A model generated the notes under the pieces. The model was not told the DNA's origin. It saw only the letters and a list, made by a program, of their open reading frames with translations, and did no database searches. Made by a program: the position numbers and the translations under genes. From Bacteroidales bacterium UBA4814 (GTDB lineage Bacteria > Bacteroidota > Bacteroidia > Bacteroidales > UBA7960), in the NCBI GenBank assembly GCA_002402465.1, contig DHFW01000030.1:82604-146603 (forward strand): a stretch of DNA of 64,000 bases, given 5' to 3'. Numbering within the stretch: position 1 is the first letter of the stretch; every line of letters begins with the position of its first letter. Below, piece by piece: positions 19,663 to 27,913 of this stretch.

Positions 19663-20652
19663 ATGAGTCACGCGTTACTGATTGAGCGTATTTTTTCTCT
19701 CGACCACCCGGGCGACTTCGACTCCGCGGCCCTGGATGTTTTTCGCCACCAGTATTTTCACAACCAGGTTTACCGCTCGTTTTGCGATGCGCTGAATAAA
19801 AGTCCTGAAAACGTTGGGGCGGTCAGCCAGATTCCCTTCTTGCCGGTTTCTTTTTTTCAGCAGCAGCGGGTGGTGGCTTTTAATGATCCCGAAGCCCATG
19901 TTTTCACCAGTTCGGGAACCACTGGCAGCACGCCCTCCAGGCATTATGTGTATGATCCGGGGGTTTATGAAACCAGTTTCGTGCGCGGTTTCAGGCGTTT
20001 TTATGGCGAGCCAACCGATTATTGCATCCTTGCCTTGCTGCCCGGCTACCTCGAGCGCAGTGGCTCTTCGCTGGTTTACATGGCCGACCACCTCATTGGA
20101 TTAAGCCAGCATCCCCATAGCGGTTTTTATCTTCACGACCTGGCCCTGCTGGCCGAAAAACTCAGTTGGCTGCACCAAAAAGGACAGCGCACCCTTTTGT
20201 TGGGCGTCACCTTTGCCCTGCTCGACCTGGCCGAGAAATTTCCTGTCAGCATTCCCAATGCCATTATTATGGAAACAGGCGGCATGAAGGGCCGCCGCAG
20301 GGAGCTGGTTCGTGAGGAATTGCACAGCATCCTCCAGAATGCTTTTGGGGTGGAAAGCATTCATTCGGAATACGGCATGACCGAGCTTTTTTCGCAGGCC
20401 TATTCCAAAGGCAAGGGTCTTTTCGAGTGCCCGCCCTGGATGAAAGTACTTATTCGCGATACCAACGACCCACTGAGCCTGCTTCCGCCGGGCCGAAGCG
20501 GTGGCATCAACATTATCGATTTGGCCAACATTCATACCTGCAGCTTCCTGGCTACCCAGGATCTGGGAAGGATACACCCCAGCGGACAGTTCGAGGTGCT
20601 GGGCCGCTTCGATCACAGCGACGTCCGCGGTTGTAATTTAATGGTGGAATAG
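19663..20652 (+). CDS. LuxE-like acyl-protein synthetase / acyl-activating enzyme
   Basis: The 329-residue protein resembles the LuxE/PaaK group of adenylate-forming enzymes. It has the phosphate-binding loop FTSSGTTGSTPSRHYV, the ETGGMKGRRRELVREEL segment and HSEYGMTELFSQ, and ends in LGRFDHSDVRGCNLMVE where LuxE and PaaK have a short C-terminal part. It lacks the full C-terminal domain of acyl-CoA synthetases, as LuxE does. The likely chemistry is activation of an acyl group as adenylate and transfer to a protein or carrier; the substrate is unknown. No luxCD partners are here. Confidence 0.8.
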   Translation: MSHALLIERIFSLDHPGDFDSAALDVFRHQYFHNQVYRSFCDALNKSPENVGAVSQIPFLPVSFFQQQRVVAFNDPEAHVFTSSGTTGSTPSRHYVYDPGVYETSFVRGFRRFYGEPTDYCILALLPGYLERSGSSLVYMADHLIGLSQHPHSGFYLHDLALLAEKLSWLHQKGQRTLLLGVTFALLDLAEKFPVSIPNAIIMETGGMKGRRRELVREELHSILQNAFGVESIHSEYGMTELFSQAYSKGKGLFECPPWMKVLIRDTNDPLSLLPPGRSGGINIIDLANIHTCSFLATQDLGRIHPSGQFEVLGRFDHSDVRGCNLMVE

Positions 20653-20807
20653 CGCAGGAGAAGAAGATGAGAAAGTGAGAAATGAGAGGGTGGGAAGGTA
20701 AGGATTTGAGGGTTTGAGGATAAGAAGATTGGAAAATGAGAAGAAAAGCCGCGTAGCGGAGAAATATGGTAGAAAAATCCGCGTAAATCCGTTAAAATCA
20801 GTGTAAT
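20653..20807. repeat. Low-complexity intergenic spacer
   Basis: The spacer after the LuxE-like gene is a purine-rich, low-complexity stretch (GAGAAAGTGAGAAATGAGAG-like), then CCGC-GTA-GCGG, then a segment with alternating CCGCGTAAATCCG / AATCAGTGTAA phrasing. Similar short phrases are common in intergenic DNA of Bacteroidota. No gene is supported. Confidence 0.4.
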
Positions 20808-21365
20808 CTAGAAAATAAACTCCAGCAAGAACCGGAATCCTGCCACAATAAGGAATGCCCCGCCAAAAATGGTGACGCGTTTGGCGAAGGCCAGCCCCAG
20901 GTTTTGTCCGCCGGCCAGTCCGAACAAGGTAAAGAAAAACACGGTTATGGCAATCAGGAAGGTGGCCGTTAAAATGGGCGCGCTCATAATGCCCAGCACC
21001 AGCCCGGCCAGCAGGGCATTCATTCCGGTGGCCACCGAAAGGGCAAAAATTACCCTTTGGTTGTTGATGTCGAACACCTTGGTTTCCGGACGCTTGCGCC
21101 AGGCTTCCATGATTAGCTTCACGCCAATAATCATAAGGATGAGGAATGATGACCAGCCTTCGATGCCTTCAACGGTATAATGTGCCCAGCGGCCAAGGTA
21201 ATATCCCGCGAAAGCGAAAACAAAGTGGCTGAGGGCAAAGGCCAGGGCCGTTTTAAGTGGGATGCCCGGAACTACTTTTCCCGAAAGGGCGCTGTTTGCA
21301 ATGGCCAGTCCAAAGCAATTCATGGCCAGCCCAAGGGCAATGATAAAAAGAATCAGGATATCCAA
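20808..21365 (-). CDS. MntP-like (DUF204) membrane transporter with altered key residues
   Basis: The 185-residue protein has six hydrophobic helices in two repeats of three, the layout of the MntP Mn2+ exporter. In E. coli MntP the conserved Asp of each repeat (Asp16 and Asp118) is needed for export. Here the aligned motifs read LAMNCFGLAIAN (Asn16) and ATGMNALLAG (Asn116), so both acidic residues are replaced by Asn. The fold and family look secure, but Mn2+ export does not follow and the substrate may differ. The gene ends 21 bases downstream of msrC on the same strand. Confidence 0.85.
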   Translation of the reverse strand: MDILILFIIALGLAMNCFGLAIANSALSGKVVPGIPLKTALAFALSHFVFAFAGYYLGRWAHYTVEGIEGWSSFLILMIIGVKLIMEAWRKRPETKVFDINNQRVIFALSVATGMNALLAGLVLGIMSAPILTATFLIAITVFFFTLFGLAGGQNLGLAFAKRVTIFGGAFLIVAGFRFLLEFIF

Positions 21366-21386
21366 TTTGAACTAAGTTTTGGTTTG

Positions 21387-21842
21387 TCAGATCAAACTTA
21401 CAATCTTTTCGAGCCAGATGCGATCGGATTCATCAAATGAATTGTAATCTTTGCTGTCCACATCGAGCACACCAATGATATCGTTGGTGTCGTTGCGCAA
21501 AGGCACCACGATTTCGCTGTTTGAGCGGCTGTCGCAGGCAATATGCCCCGGAAACAGATGCACATCGGGCACAATAATGCTTTTTGCCTGGTTTATGCCG
21601 GCCCAGCATACGCCTGTGTCTTTAGCCAGCAACTGACAGGCAACCGGTCCCTGGTAAGGTCCAACGATCAGCTCACCGTTGTCGATCAGGTAAAAGCCCG
21701 TCCAGAAAAAATAATCCATTTTGTGGCTGAGCACGGCCACCACCGTGGCCATCCGCGAAAGCGCATTGCCTGGTTTGAGCAAAAGGCCCTGCAGTTGTTC
21801 GTATATGCGCTGATAGCGTCTGTTTTTGCGGTCAGTATTCAT
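21387..21842 (-). CDS. msrC: Free methionine-(R)-sulfoxide reductase (GAF-domain)
   Basis: The 151-residue protein is a single GAF domain with the three redox Cys of fRMsr: Cys69 in QGPVACQ, Cys79 in DTGVCWAG and Cys103 in GHIACDSRSNSEIVVP. These enzymes reduce free (not protein-bound) methionine-R-sulfoxide. The GVCW variant replaces the more usual GVCG. It lies downstream of tnaA on the same strand with a 103-base gap containing a tandem nonamer repeat, and 21 bases upstream of the MntP-like gene. Confidence 0.9.
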   Translation of the reverse strand: MNTDRKNRRYQRIYEQLQGLLLKPGNALSRMATVVAVLSHKMDYFFWTGFYLIDNGELIVGPYQGPVACQLLAKDTGVCWAGINQAKSIIVPDVHLFPGHIACDSRSNSEIVVPLRNDTNDIIGVLDVDSKDYNSFDESDRIWLEKIVSLI

Positions 21843-21854
21843 AGGGGAAAGGTT

Positions 21855-21890
21855 GTCATGGTTATCATGGTTATCATTGTTGTCATGGTT
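21855..21890. repeat. Four tandem nonamers in the msrC leader
   Basis: Four copies of a 9-base unit (GTCATGGTT, ATCATGGTT, ATCATTGTT, GTCATGGTT) lie just upstream of the msrC start codon, between tnaA and msrC. On the msrC coding strand they read AACCATGAC-like. A related nonamer run (AACAACAAT, GACAACAAC, GACAACAAA) lies before the CYTH gene at 42528. Confidence 0.7.
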
Positions 21891-21945
21891 GAAAAAATTA
21901 TTTCAACAAAACATTAATGATAACACCGAACTCCCCAAAAAGTTG

Positions 21946-23322
21946 CTAGGCCTTTTCCAGTTCCACGGTGAAGTGGCGCATGATTGGGGCCTCGGAAACG
22001 ATGCGGTAGCCTTTTTTGATGGTGTGGCGGCGGTCGTAAATGTTTTTGAGGCAGGCTGCCACATAGTCCATGTGGTTGTTGGTATAAGCTCTTCGCGGGA
22101 TGGCGAGCCTGAGCAGCTCCAGGGCAGGATAGCGGTTTTTGCGCGAGAGCGGGTCGCGGTCGGCAAGTAAAGTGCCTATCTCAACGCTGCGCACGCCCCC
22201 TTCAAGATAAAGCTCAACACCCAGTGTCTGCGCCTGGTATTCTTCTTTGGGTATATGCGCAAGAAACTTTTTGGCATCTACAAACACGGCGTGGCCGCCG
22301 GTGGGTTGCTGTATGGGAATGCCATACTCCATAAGTTTGTTGCCGAGATAAGCCACCTGCCCAATGCGTGCCTCCAGGTAATCGAATTCGGTGCCTTCCA
22401 TCAGCCCCTGCGCCAGCGCGCCCAGGTCGCGGCCGGCCAGCCCGCCATAGGTAATATATCCTTCGAACATGATGTTGAACATGCTGGCTTTGTCGAACAG
22501 GGCTTTGTCGCGGCAAGCGATAAAACCGCCGATGTTTACAATAGCGTCTTTCTTGCTGCTCATGGTGGCCCCATCCACATAGGAGAACATCTCCTTTACG
22601 ATATCGCGAATGCCATGGTTTTCGTATTCCTTTTCGCGCACTTTGATAAAGTAGGCGTTCTCGGCAAAGCGTGCGGCATCGAAAAATACGGGGATGTCGT
22701 ATTGCCGGCAAAGGGCCGAAACATCCTTAATGTTCTGCATGCTCACGGGTTGACCACCCGAGGTGTTGCAGGTAACCGTTATCAGGCAAAGGGGGATTTT
22801 TTCTTTGGGGTATTTTTTAAAGACCTTCTCGAGTTTGTCCAGGTCGATGTTGCCTTTAAAGGGATGTATCAGGGTTGTGTCGGTGGCCTCATCGATGGTG
22901 CAGTCGATGGCCCGGGCGCGGCGGTATTCAATGTGGCCCTTGGTAGTGTCGAAGTGCGAGTTGCCGGGCACCACATCGCCCTGCTTGATCATGGCCGAGA
23001 AGAGCACGTTTTCAGCGGCACGGCCCTGATGGGTGGGCAAAAAGTAGGGCATGCCCAACAAGCTGTTGATGGTTTCCTTGAGTTTGAAATAGGAAAGCGA
23101 GCCTGCGTAGCTTTCGTCGCCCAGCATCATTTCCGACCATTGCATGTGGCTCATGGCGCCAGTGCCCGAGTCGGTAAGCAAGTCGATAAAAACCTGATCG
23201 CTGCGCAGGTTAAATAGGTTGTAACGCGCCTGGGCAATCCATTGTTCGCGCTCCTGGCGGGTGCTTTTTTTGAGGGGTTCTACTACTTTGATTTTATAAG
23301 GTTCTGCAAAAGGTAATTCCAT
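21946..23322 (-). CDS. tnaA: Tryptophanase (tryptophan indole-lyase)
   Basis: This 458-residue PLP enzyme cleaves tryptophan to indole, pyruvate and ammonia. It shows PTHQGRAAENVLF, TVTCNTSGGQPVSMQN, FFDAARFAENAYFIK and the PLP lysine in SSKKDAIVNIGG. Tyrosine phenol-lyase is the close alternative, but GVRSVEIGTLLADRDP has Glu-Ile-Gly as in tryptophanase where phenol-lyase has Glu-Arg-Gly with a substrate-binding Arg, so tryptophanase is favoured. The MELPFAEPYKIKVVEP start is family-like. A 22-codon open frame lies 88 bases upstream on the same strand. Confidence 0.92.
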   Translation of the reverse strand: MELPFAEPYKIKVVEPLKKSTRQEREQWIAQARYNLFNLRSDQVFIDLLTDSGTGAMSHMQWSEMMLGDESYAGSLSYFKLKETINSLLGMPYFLPTHQGRAAENVLFSAMIKQGDVVPGNSHFDTTKGHIEYRRARAIDCTIDEATDTTLIHPFKGNIDLDKLEKVFKKYPKEKIPLCLITVTCNTSGGQPVSMQNIKDVSALCRQYDIPVFFDAARFAENAYFIKVREKEYENHGIRDIVKEMFSYVDGATMSSKKDAIVNIGGFIACRDKALFDKASMFNIMFEGYITYGGLAGRDLGALAQGLMEGTEFDYLEARIGQVAYLGNKLMEYGIPIQQPTGGHAVFVDAKKFLAHIPKEEYQAQTLGVELYLEGGVRSVEIGTLLADRDPLSRKNRYPALELLRLAIPRRAYTNNHMDYVAACLKNIYDRRHTIKKGYRIVSEAPIMRHFTVELEKA

Positions 23323-23410
23323 AATGAGTTTGAGTTAATGAAAAGTGAAAAAATAAAAGTGAAAAATTGAAAGAGGCGAGAAACGCCAGGGAAGGGAAAG
23401 TCTTGGATGG

Positions 23411-23479
23411 CTAGCCCTGAAACTCATCGCGGCGCTTGATATTGCGGTAAACCTGTTTGGTGGTCATGAGGTTAAACAT
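23411..23479 (-). other. Possible short leader ORF upstream of tnaA
   Basis: A 22-codon frame starting MFNLMTTKQVYR and rich in basic residues ends 88 bases before the tnaA ATG. The position recalls the E. coli tnaC leader, but it has no Trp or Pro codon, so a TnaC-like tryptophan-sensing mechanism is not supported. It could equally be a small gene, a gene remnant or chance. The rest of the 351-base gap (23323-23673) shows only AT-rich DNA and the plsC -7 element. Confidence 0.25.
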
Positions 23480-23599
23480 AATGCTCAGAAAAGGGTGTAG
23501 CTGCAAAAATAAGAATTTTTAAATTGTTCTGAAACATCATTTAACTGGTTTTGCGGAGCTTAAGTTTTTGCCAGCATTATTCATCAAACGGATTTATCC

Positions 23600-23607
23600 T
23601 ATCTTTG
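23600..23607 (+). promoter_or_regulatory. -7 element for plsC
   Basis: TATCTTTG matches TAnnTTTG and lies about 66 bases before the plsC start. No TTTG is present at the expected -33 spacing. Confidence 0.45.
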
Positions 23608-23673
23608 TATAACTTTTTCGAAACCATTCCTGTGATTGATTTTCGGGAAGGGTCTTTCTTTTAATCATTTGTT

Positions 23674-24252
23674 ATGAGCTGGTTTGCAGGTTTTATCCTT
23701 AAATTGTTTGGCTGGAAGATTGAAGCGGACGACATAAGCCATATCAGGAAGGCTGTTATTACCATGGCTCCCCACACCAGTTACTGGGACTTTCCCATTG
23801 GGCGGCTGGCGCTGATGGCTCGCAGGATTTCCATTAAAACCATGATTAAAAAGGAGTCGTTCTATTTTCCTTTGGGCCCCATTTTGCGTTGGTTGGGAGG
23901 TATACCCGTTGACCGTGCCAACAGCCAGAGAACCTTGAAGTCGATTACCGATGAGTTTAAAAAAAGCGAGGATTTCATTTTGCTCATTACGCCCGAAGGC
24001 ACCCGTAAGCTCAACAAGCGCTGGAAAAAGGGTTTCTATTTTATTGCAGAAACCGCCAATGTGCCTATAATTCTTGGTTTTCTCGACTACAGTAAAAAGA
24101 TTGCCGGGCTGGGTCCGGTCATTTATCCTTCAGGCGATTACGACGAAGATTTGAGGAAGATTCAGGCCTTTTATGCCGAAAAGGTGGCCAAACACCCGGC
24201 GCAGTTTAATCTTTCGGCCATGTACCGCACAGGCGAAACGACCGCCGATTAA
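23674..24252 (+). CDS. 1-acyl-sn-glycerol-3-phosphate acyltransferase family protein
   Basis: The 192-residue protein has the PlsC motifs: HTSYWD (HX4D catalytic pair) near residue 33, GGIPVDR for glycerol-phosphate binding, and LLITPEGTRKL as the third motif. It should transfer an acyl chain to a lysophosphatidic acid or related acceptor at the inner membrane. It lacks an N-terminal membrane helix pair and is short, like the compact bacterial branch of the family, so the acceptor is not certain. Its TAA stop abuts the stop of the convergent outer-membrane protein gene. Confidence 0.88.
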   Translation: MSWFAGFILKLFGWKIEADDISHIRKAVITMAPHTSYWDFPIGRLALMARRISIKTMIKKESFYFPLGPILRWLGGIPVDRANSQRTLKSITDEFKKSEDFILLITPEGTRKLNKRWKKGFYFIAETANVPIILGFLDYSKKIAGLGPVIYPSGDYDEDLRKIQAFYAEKVAKHPAQFNLSAMYRTGETTAD

Positions 24253-25127
24253 TTAATTGACGCCGCTGGCAAGCCCTGCCAGGCTGAAACGCACAAAAAT
24301 GGTGTGCTGCAGCAGAAAACGGTCGTTTTCGCCCAGGTTGATGCGGCTGTAGTTGGCGCTATAGCCGGCCCATAGGGCAAAATTCTCGTTCACATCCATT
24401 TTTAATCCGAGTGTACCAAAGCCACCAAAGCCAATGCCGTAATCCCTGATCTGATAATAGGTGCTGGTTGGGTTGCGTATGGCCAGGGTTTGGCTTCTTA
24501 CCCTGATGCGGTTTTCTTTTACCTTGGTATCGGTTATGCTCAGGCCTGTTTCCAGGAATGGGTGGAGATAGGACTGTTTGGAAATAAAGGTATATTGAAA
24601 GCTGAATCGCAGGTCGAGCCGCTCCTCGGTGCCCCAGATGTCGTAAAGTTCAATGTTGTCGCCCTGCACAAAAACCACCCGTTCAATTTCCAGGGCAAAC
24701 CTATCTTCTGCTTTGAGTCTGGCATAGTTGAATTCGGCATGCAGCCCCCCACCTTTGGGTTGAAATGCAGCGATCCGAAAAAGCCCAGCATTACTGCGGG
24801 TTTATAGCTCATCTGCAGCGGAAGTCCATTGTTGGCCAGTTTAAAATCGTAGCCAATATCCTGCCGAATGCGGTTGTAATTGTAAGTCTGGTTGATGATC
24901 GACTCCAGGCTGTGTTCGCCGGTGCCGTTGTAGTAATTAGCCGTGCCAGCATTGGCCCTGTAAAAGCCCAAATTCATGCCATAGTCGAATCGCAGCAGGC
25001 GTTTCGCTTCAGGGGGCGGCTCGTTTTCTAGGGGAGGCAGGGTCTGCTGGGCATGCAGGCCAAAGCCTTTCAGCAACAGCAGGCTAATTAAAAGCCAATG
25101 AAAACAGGATGTTGGTTGGCGTTTCAT
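24253..25127 (-). pseudogene. Outer-membrane beta-barrel protein interrupted by a one-base frameshift
   Basis: The N-terminal frame (25127 to about 24750) begins with a signal peptide (SLLLLKGFGLHAQ) and a beta-rich region; the C-terminal frame (about 24750 to 24253) continues with alternating strands and ends in a region such as TIFVRFSLAGLASGVN. The frames meet at a G6 tract on the coding strand (24745-24750). Adding one G joins KVGG to GLHAEFNYARLKAE and on to RVVFVQGDN without a gap, giving a protein of about 291 residues. This could be a sequencing error, a real mutation or a phase-variable tract. The function is unknown; a porin-like or assembly barrel is likely. It lies 6 bases after meaB. 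Confidence 0.8.
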
Positions 25128-25133
25128 GGCTTG

Positions 25134-26267
25134 TCAGATATTTTCGGTGGGTGGTTCCTGTCCAAAAGGTTTGAAATACTCTTTAAGCAACTGGCTGGCC
25201 GCCTGGAAAGAGGTTAGGTGGCGCTCATTGAGGGCAGCCTCCATGCGGGGCATCAGCCTCATGACTTCGGGATTCTGGTAAAAGCTGTTTATCAGGGCCT
25301 GGTTGATGGTTTCGAGCATGCTGAACCGCTGTTGCTGGCGGCGCTTTATTTCAAAATGACCATTGCCTTTGAGCAGGTTGTCATGCTCCATAATCATTTC
25401 CCACACCTTGTCGATTCCGGTTTTCTGAATGGCCGAGCAAAGCTCCACGCGGGGAGTCCATCCGGTGGGCGGGGGCGGAAAAAGGTGAAGGGCGTTGGCG
25501 TATTGTATCCTGGCCGCTTTGGCCTTGTTCAGGTTGTCTCCATCGGCTTTGTTTATGGCCATGCCATCGCACATCTCAATGATGCCGCGCTTGATGCCCT
25601 GCAGTTCATCGCCGGCGCCGGCCAGCATCAGCAGCAAAAAGAAATCGACCATGGAGTGCACGGCGGTTTCCGACTGGCCCACGCCAACGGTTTCTACCAG
25701 CACAATGTTGAAGCCGGCTGCTTCGCACAGGATGATGATTTCGCGGGTTTTTCGGGCCACCCCGCCCAGCGATCCGGCTGAGGGTGAAGGGCGTACAAAG
25801 GCGTTTTCATCCACGGCCAGCTGTTCCATGCGGGTTTTGTCGCCCAGTATGCTGCCTTTCGAAATTTCGCTGGAGGGATCGACCGCCAGCACCGCAATTT
25901 TATTGCCACGGGCGGTAAGGTAGGTGCCAAAAGCTTCAATAAAAGTGCTTTTGCCCACGCCCGGCACCCCTGTAATGCCTATGCGCAGTGAGTTTCCCGA
26001 AAAGGGAATGCATTTTTCAATGATTTGCTGGGCCAGATCAAAGTCGCGCTGCAATGAGCTTTCTATCAGGGTAATAGCCTTGCTGAGAATTACCCGGTCG
26101 CCCCTCAGAATGCCGTCCACGTATTCTTCCACCTTTAGGTGCTTTGGCTTGCGGGCCTTGAAAGCCTGCACGGCCGCCTCGTTGATGCTGGGCGGCTGCT
26201 CTATGCCTGCATTCACTTTCAGGGCTGAGCCTTCCTGGGTTCTGTCGGGGTGCTTTCTTTCGGTCAT
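25134..26267 (-). CDS. meaB: Methylmalonyl-CoA mutase-associated GTPase MeaB
   Basis: The 377-residue G3E-family GTPase protects and reloads B12-dependent methylmalonyl-CoA mutase. Visible are the P-loop GITGVPGVGKSTF, the switch region VLAVDPSSEISKGSILGDKTRM, VETVGVGQSE, the base-recognition NKADGDN and a C-terminal helical dimerisation arm. An N-terminal extension of about 40 residues is longer than in the smallest homologues. The mutase genes are not in the window, but mce and the decarboxylase at 563-4675 complete the propionate branch. It precedes the frameshifted barrel gene by 6 bases. Confidence 0.94.
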   Translation of the reverse strand: MTERKHPDRTQEGSALKVNAGIEQPPSINEAAVQAFKARKPKHLKVEEYVDGILRGDRVILSKAITLIESSLQRDFDLAQQIIEKCIPFSGNSLRIGITGVPGVGKSTFIEAFGTYLTARGNKIAVLAVDPSSEISKGSILGDKTRMEQLAVDENAFVRPSPSAGSLGGVARKTREIIILCEAAGFNIVLVETVGVGQSETAVHSMVDFFLLLMLAGAGDELQGIKRGIIEMCDGMAINKADGDNLNKAKAARIQYANALHLFPPPPTGWTPRVELCSAIQKTGIDKVWEMIMEHDNLLKGNGHFEIKRRQQQRFSMLETINQALINSFYQNPEVMRLMPRMEAALNERHLTSFQAASQLLKEYFKPFGQEPPTENI

Positions 26268-26450
26268 GCCTTTCTAAAACAAAGAAACACAAAGTTAGCC
26301 CGAATAATCGTTTTTGACAAACCGCAAAAATCCGGAAAAGGATTTATTACAGCCAAATTGAATGGCCATATATTTATTAGGCATTTTTTGGTAAATTGCA
26401 TGCTGTAAAACAGGATTGGTGCTTCATTTTTTCATCTAAATATCTGAAAC

Positions 26451-27803
26451 ATGAACAAATCGGTTTTTAAAGCCCTTGCGGCCTTGCTGTTTTTTGTACT
26501 TATATTGTTTGGTGGTCGGCAGGCACTGGCCTGGTCAGAGCATCCGCTACTTATCTATCCCGTTTTAAAGAGTATGCCGGTAGTTGCCAACGCCCCTGAG
26601 GTAGAGGTAAAAAGCCTGCTGACCTTCCTTTTGCAGGAAGAGGAGGGCCTGGCCCGCATGCTGGCCGGGCAGGAGGCCTGGGCGCGCGAAAACATTGAAG
26701 CCTATGCTCCACGGCCCGACAACCTGGCTTTTGTGGCCACCGGCAATGCGGAAGACCTTCTTCAGCGATTTTTTTATGCCATCCGCATCAACCCCAATGT
26801 TAAAATGGCGCTGTACCACCACCTTCCCCCGGGTGTTGATGGCGGCGGCCGCGAGGTGATCAGTCCCTATGAGCTTACCACCCTCGACAAGCTCACCGAA
26901 ATGCTGCATTCAACCTATCTGAGGCTGCACGAAGGCGAATTGATCGCTCCCATACTGGTGCTGGCTTCGGCAAACAACGAACCCGACTACGGCTTCGACC
27001 TGGGTCTTTTTGAAGACAACAACACATACTGGGGCAAACTCTACGGCTTTGGTGAGCAGACTTTTGGCAATCCCAACCTGCCATACGGCACGCAGGCGCC
27101 TTTCCATATGGGCTTTTATCACGAACCCGGGATTGTTTTTGCTGCTGCCCCTTTTCTTAAGCGCACTTTCGTGGAATACCGCATTCATCTCTATCAAACA
27201 TTAGCCGAATATGCCTTTGCCGCGGGTCAGGACTATTGGGGCTACCGCTTTATGGGCTGGGCTATGCACTACCTGGGCGACCTGAGCATGCCTTACCACT
27301 CGTCGGTGCTGCCGGGTGTGAGCACCCTGCGCATGATCTGGATCAACCTAAAGGCCATGATCGGTTTTCCGAGAAGCCGCGAAAATGCCGAACAACTGGT
27401 GTCGAACCGCCACACAGTGTACGAGCAGTTCCAGTGGCTGGTACTTAAAGATGCCTACGAAAAGGGCAACTGGGAGCATCCCTTTATAAAAGCCCTGGAA
27501 AATCCGGTGGAGACAAAACCTTACGACCACAACTTCCCACGAGAAGTCGTTGCCCGCGAATCTTACAAAAGAGGGAAAGCCACCACCCGGGCCATGAAAA
27601 AGTATTTTCCGCAAAAGCTTGTTTCTGACCCGAAATTTGAAGTGAGCGATTCAGAAGAACTCGACAACCTCCTGGATTACATGGTTGCCGAGAAAGGTCC
27701 CGAAGGGATTGATGGCATGACCGAACTCATTGCTGAACGATTCAGTTCCTACAGCTTGCACACGCGCAGCTTTGTGACCGCAATGCTTGAAGGTAAGGAT
27801 TGA
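26451..27803 (+). CDS. Secreted protein with phospholipase C/P1-nuclease-like zinc site
   Basis: The 450-residue protein has a signal peptide ending ALA before Trp28, so the mature N-terminus would be Trp, as in zinc phospholipase C and S1/P1 nuclease where Trp1 binds zinc. His31 follows. HYLGDLSMPYH gives His273-x3-Asp277-x5-His283, the same spacing as the zinc ligands of Clostridium perfringens alpha-toxin (126, 130, 136), and His321-x3-Glu325 resembles its 148/152 pair. No overall family was otherwise recognised. A zinc phosphodiesterase is inferred; the substrate (phospholipid or nucleic acid) is open. It precedes a penicillin-acylase-family gene by 110 bases. Confidence 0.65.
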   Translation: MNKSVFKALAALLFFVLILFGGRQALAWSEHPLLIYPVLKSMPVVANAPEVEVKSLLTFLLQEEEGLARMLAGQEAWARENIEAYAPRPDNLAFVATGNAEDLLQRFFYAIRINPNVKMALYHHLPPGVDGGGREVISPYELTTLDKLTEMLHSTYLRLHEGELIAPILVLASANNEPDYGFDLGLFEDNNTYWGKLYGFGEQTFGNPNLPYGTQAPFHMGFYHEPGIVFAAAPFLKRTFVEYRIHLYQTLAEYAFAAGQDYWGYRFMGWAMHYLGDLSMPYHSSVLPGVSTLRMIWINLKAMIGFPRSRENAEQLVSNRHTVYEQFQWLVLKDAYEKGNWEHPFIKALENPVETKPYDHNFPREVVARESYKRGKATTRAMKKYFPQKLVSDPKFEVSDSEELDNLLDYMVAEKGPEGIDGMTELIAERFSSYSLHTRSFVTAMLEGKD

Positions 27804-27812
27804 GAATTATTC

Positions 27813-27854
27813 TCCGCTAGCCAGCGGATCATGAGCTCTCCCGCAATTGCGGGA
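27813..27854. repeat. Two palindromes between the PLC-like and acylase genes
   Basis: TCCGCT-AGCC-AGCGGA (27813-27828) and the perfect 16-base palindrome TCCCGCAATTGCGGGA (27839-27854) sit 12-51 bases after the PLC-like stop. They may end transcription or be a dispersed intergenic element; no T run follows. Confidence 0.6.
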
Positions 27855-27913
27855 TCGGTTTATGAATGATGATGTTGGATTTGTTTTGTTTCTCACTTTA
27901 AACACATTCGCTT

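Noticed and set aside
19663..20652. Bioluminescence (lux) locus
   Set aside because: Only a LuxE-like activating enzyme is present; no luxAB, luxC or luxD lies nearby.
21855..21890. CRISPR-like array
   Set aside because: The units are 9 bases with no spacers and no cas gene is present; this is a simple tandem repeat.
21946..23322. Tyrosine phenol-lyase instead of tryptophanase
   Set aside because: The substrate region reads EIGTLLADRDP, as in tryptophanase, and lacks the Arg that phenol-lyase uses to bind substrate.
23411..23479. A true TnaC tryptophan-sensing leader for tnaA
   Set aside because: The short frame has no Trp codon and no terminal Pro, both needed in the known mechanism; kept only as a weak unexplained ORF.
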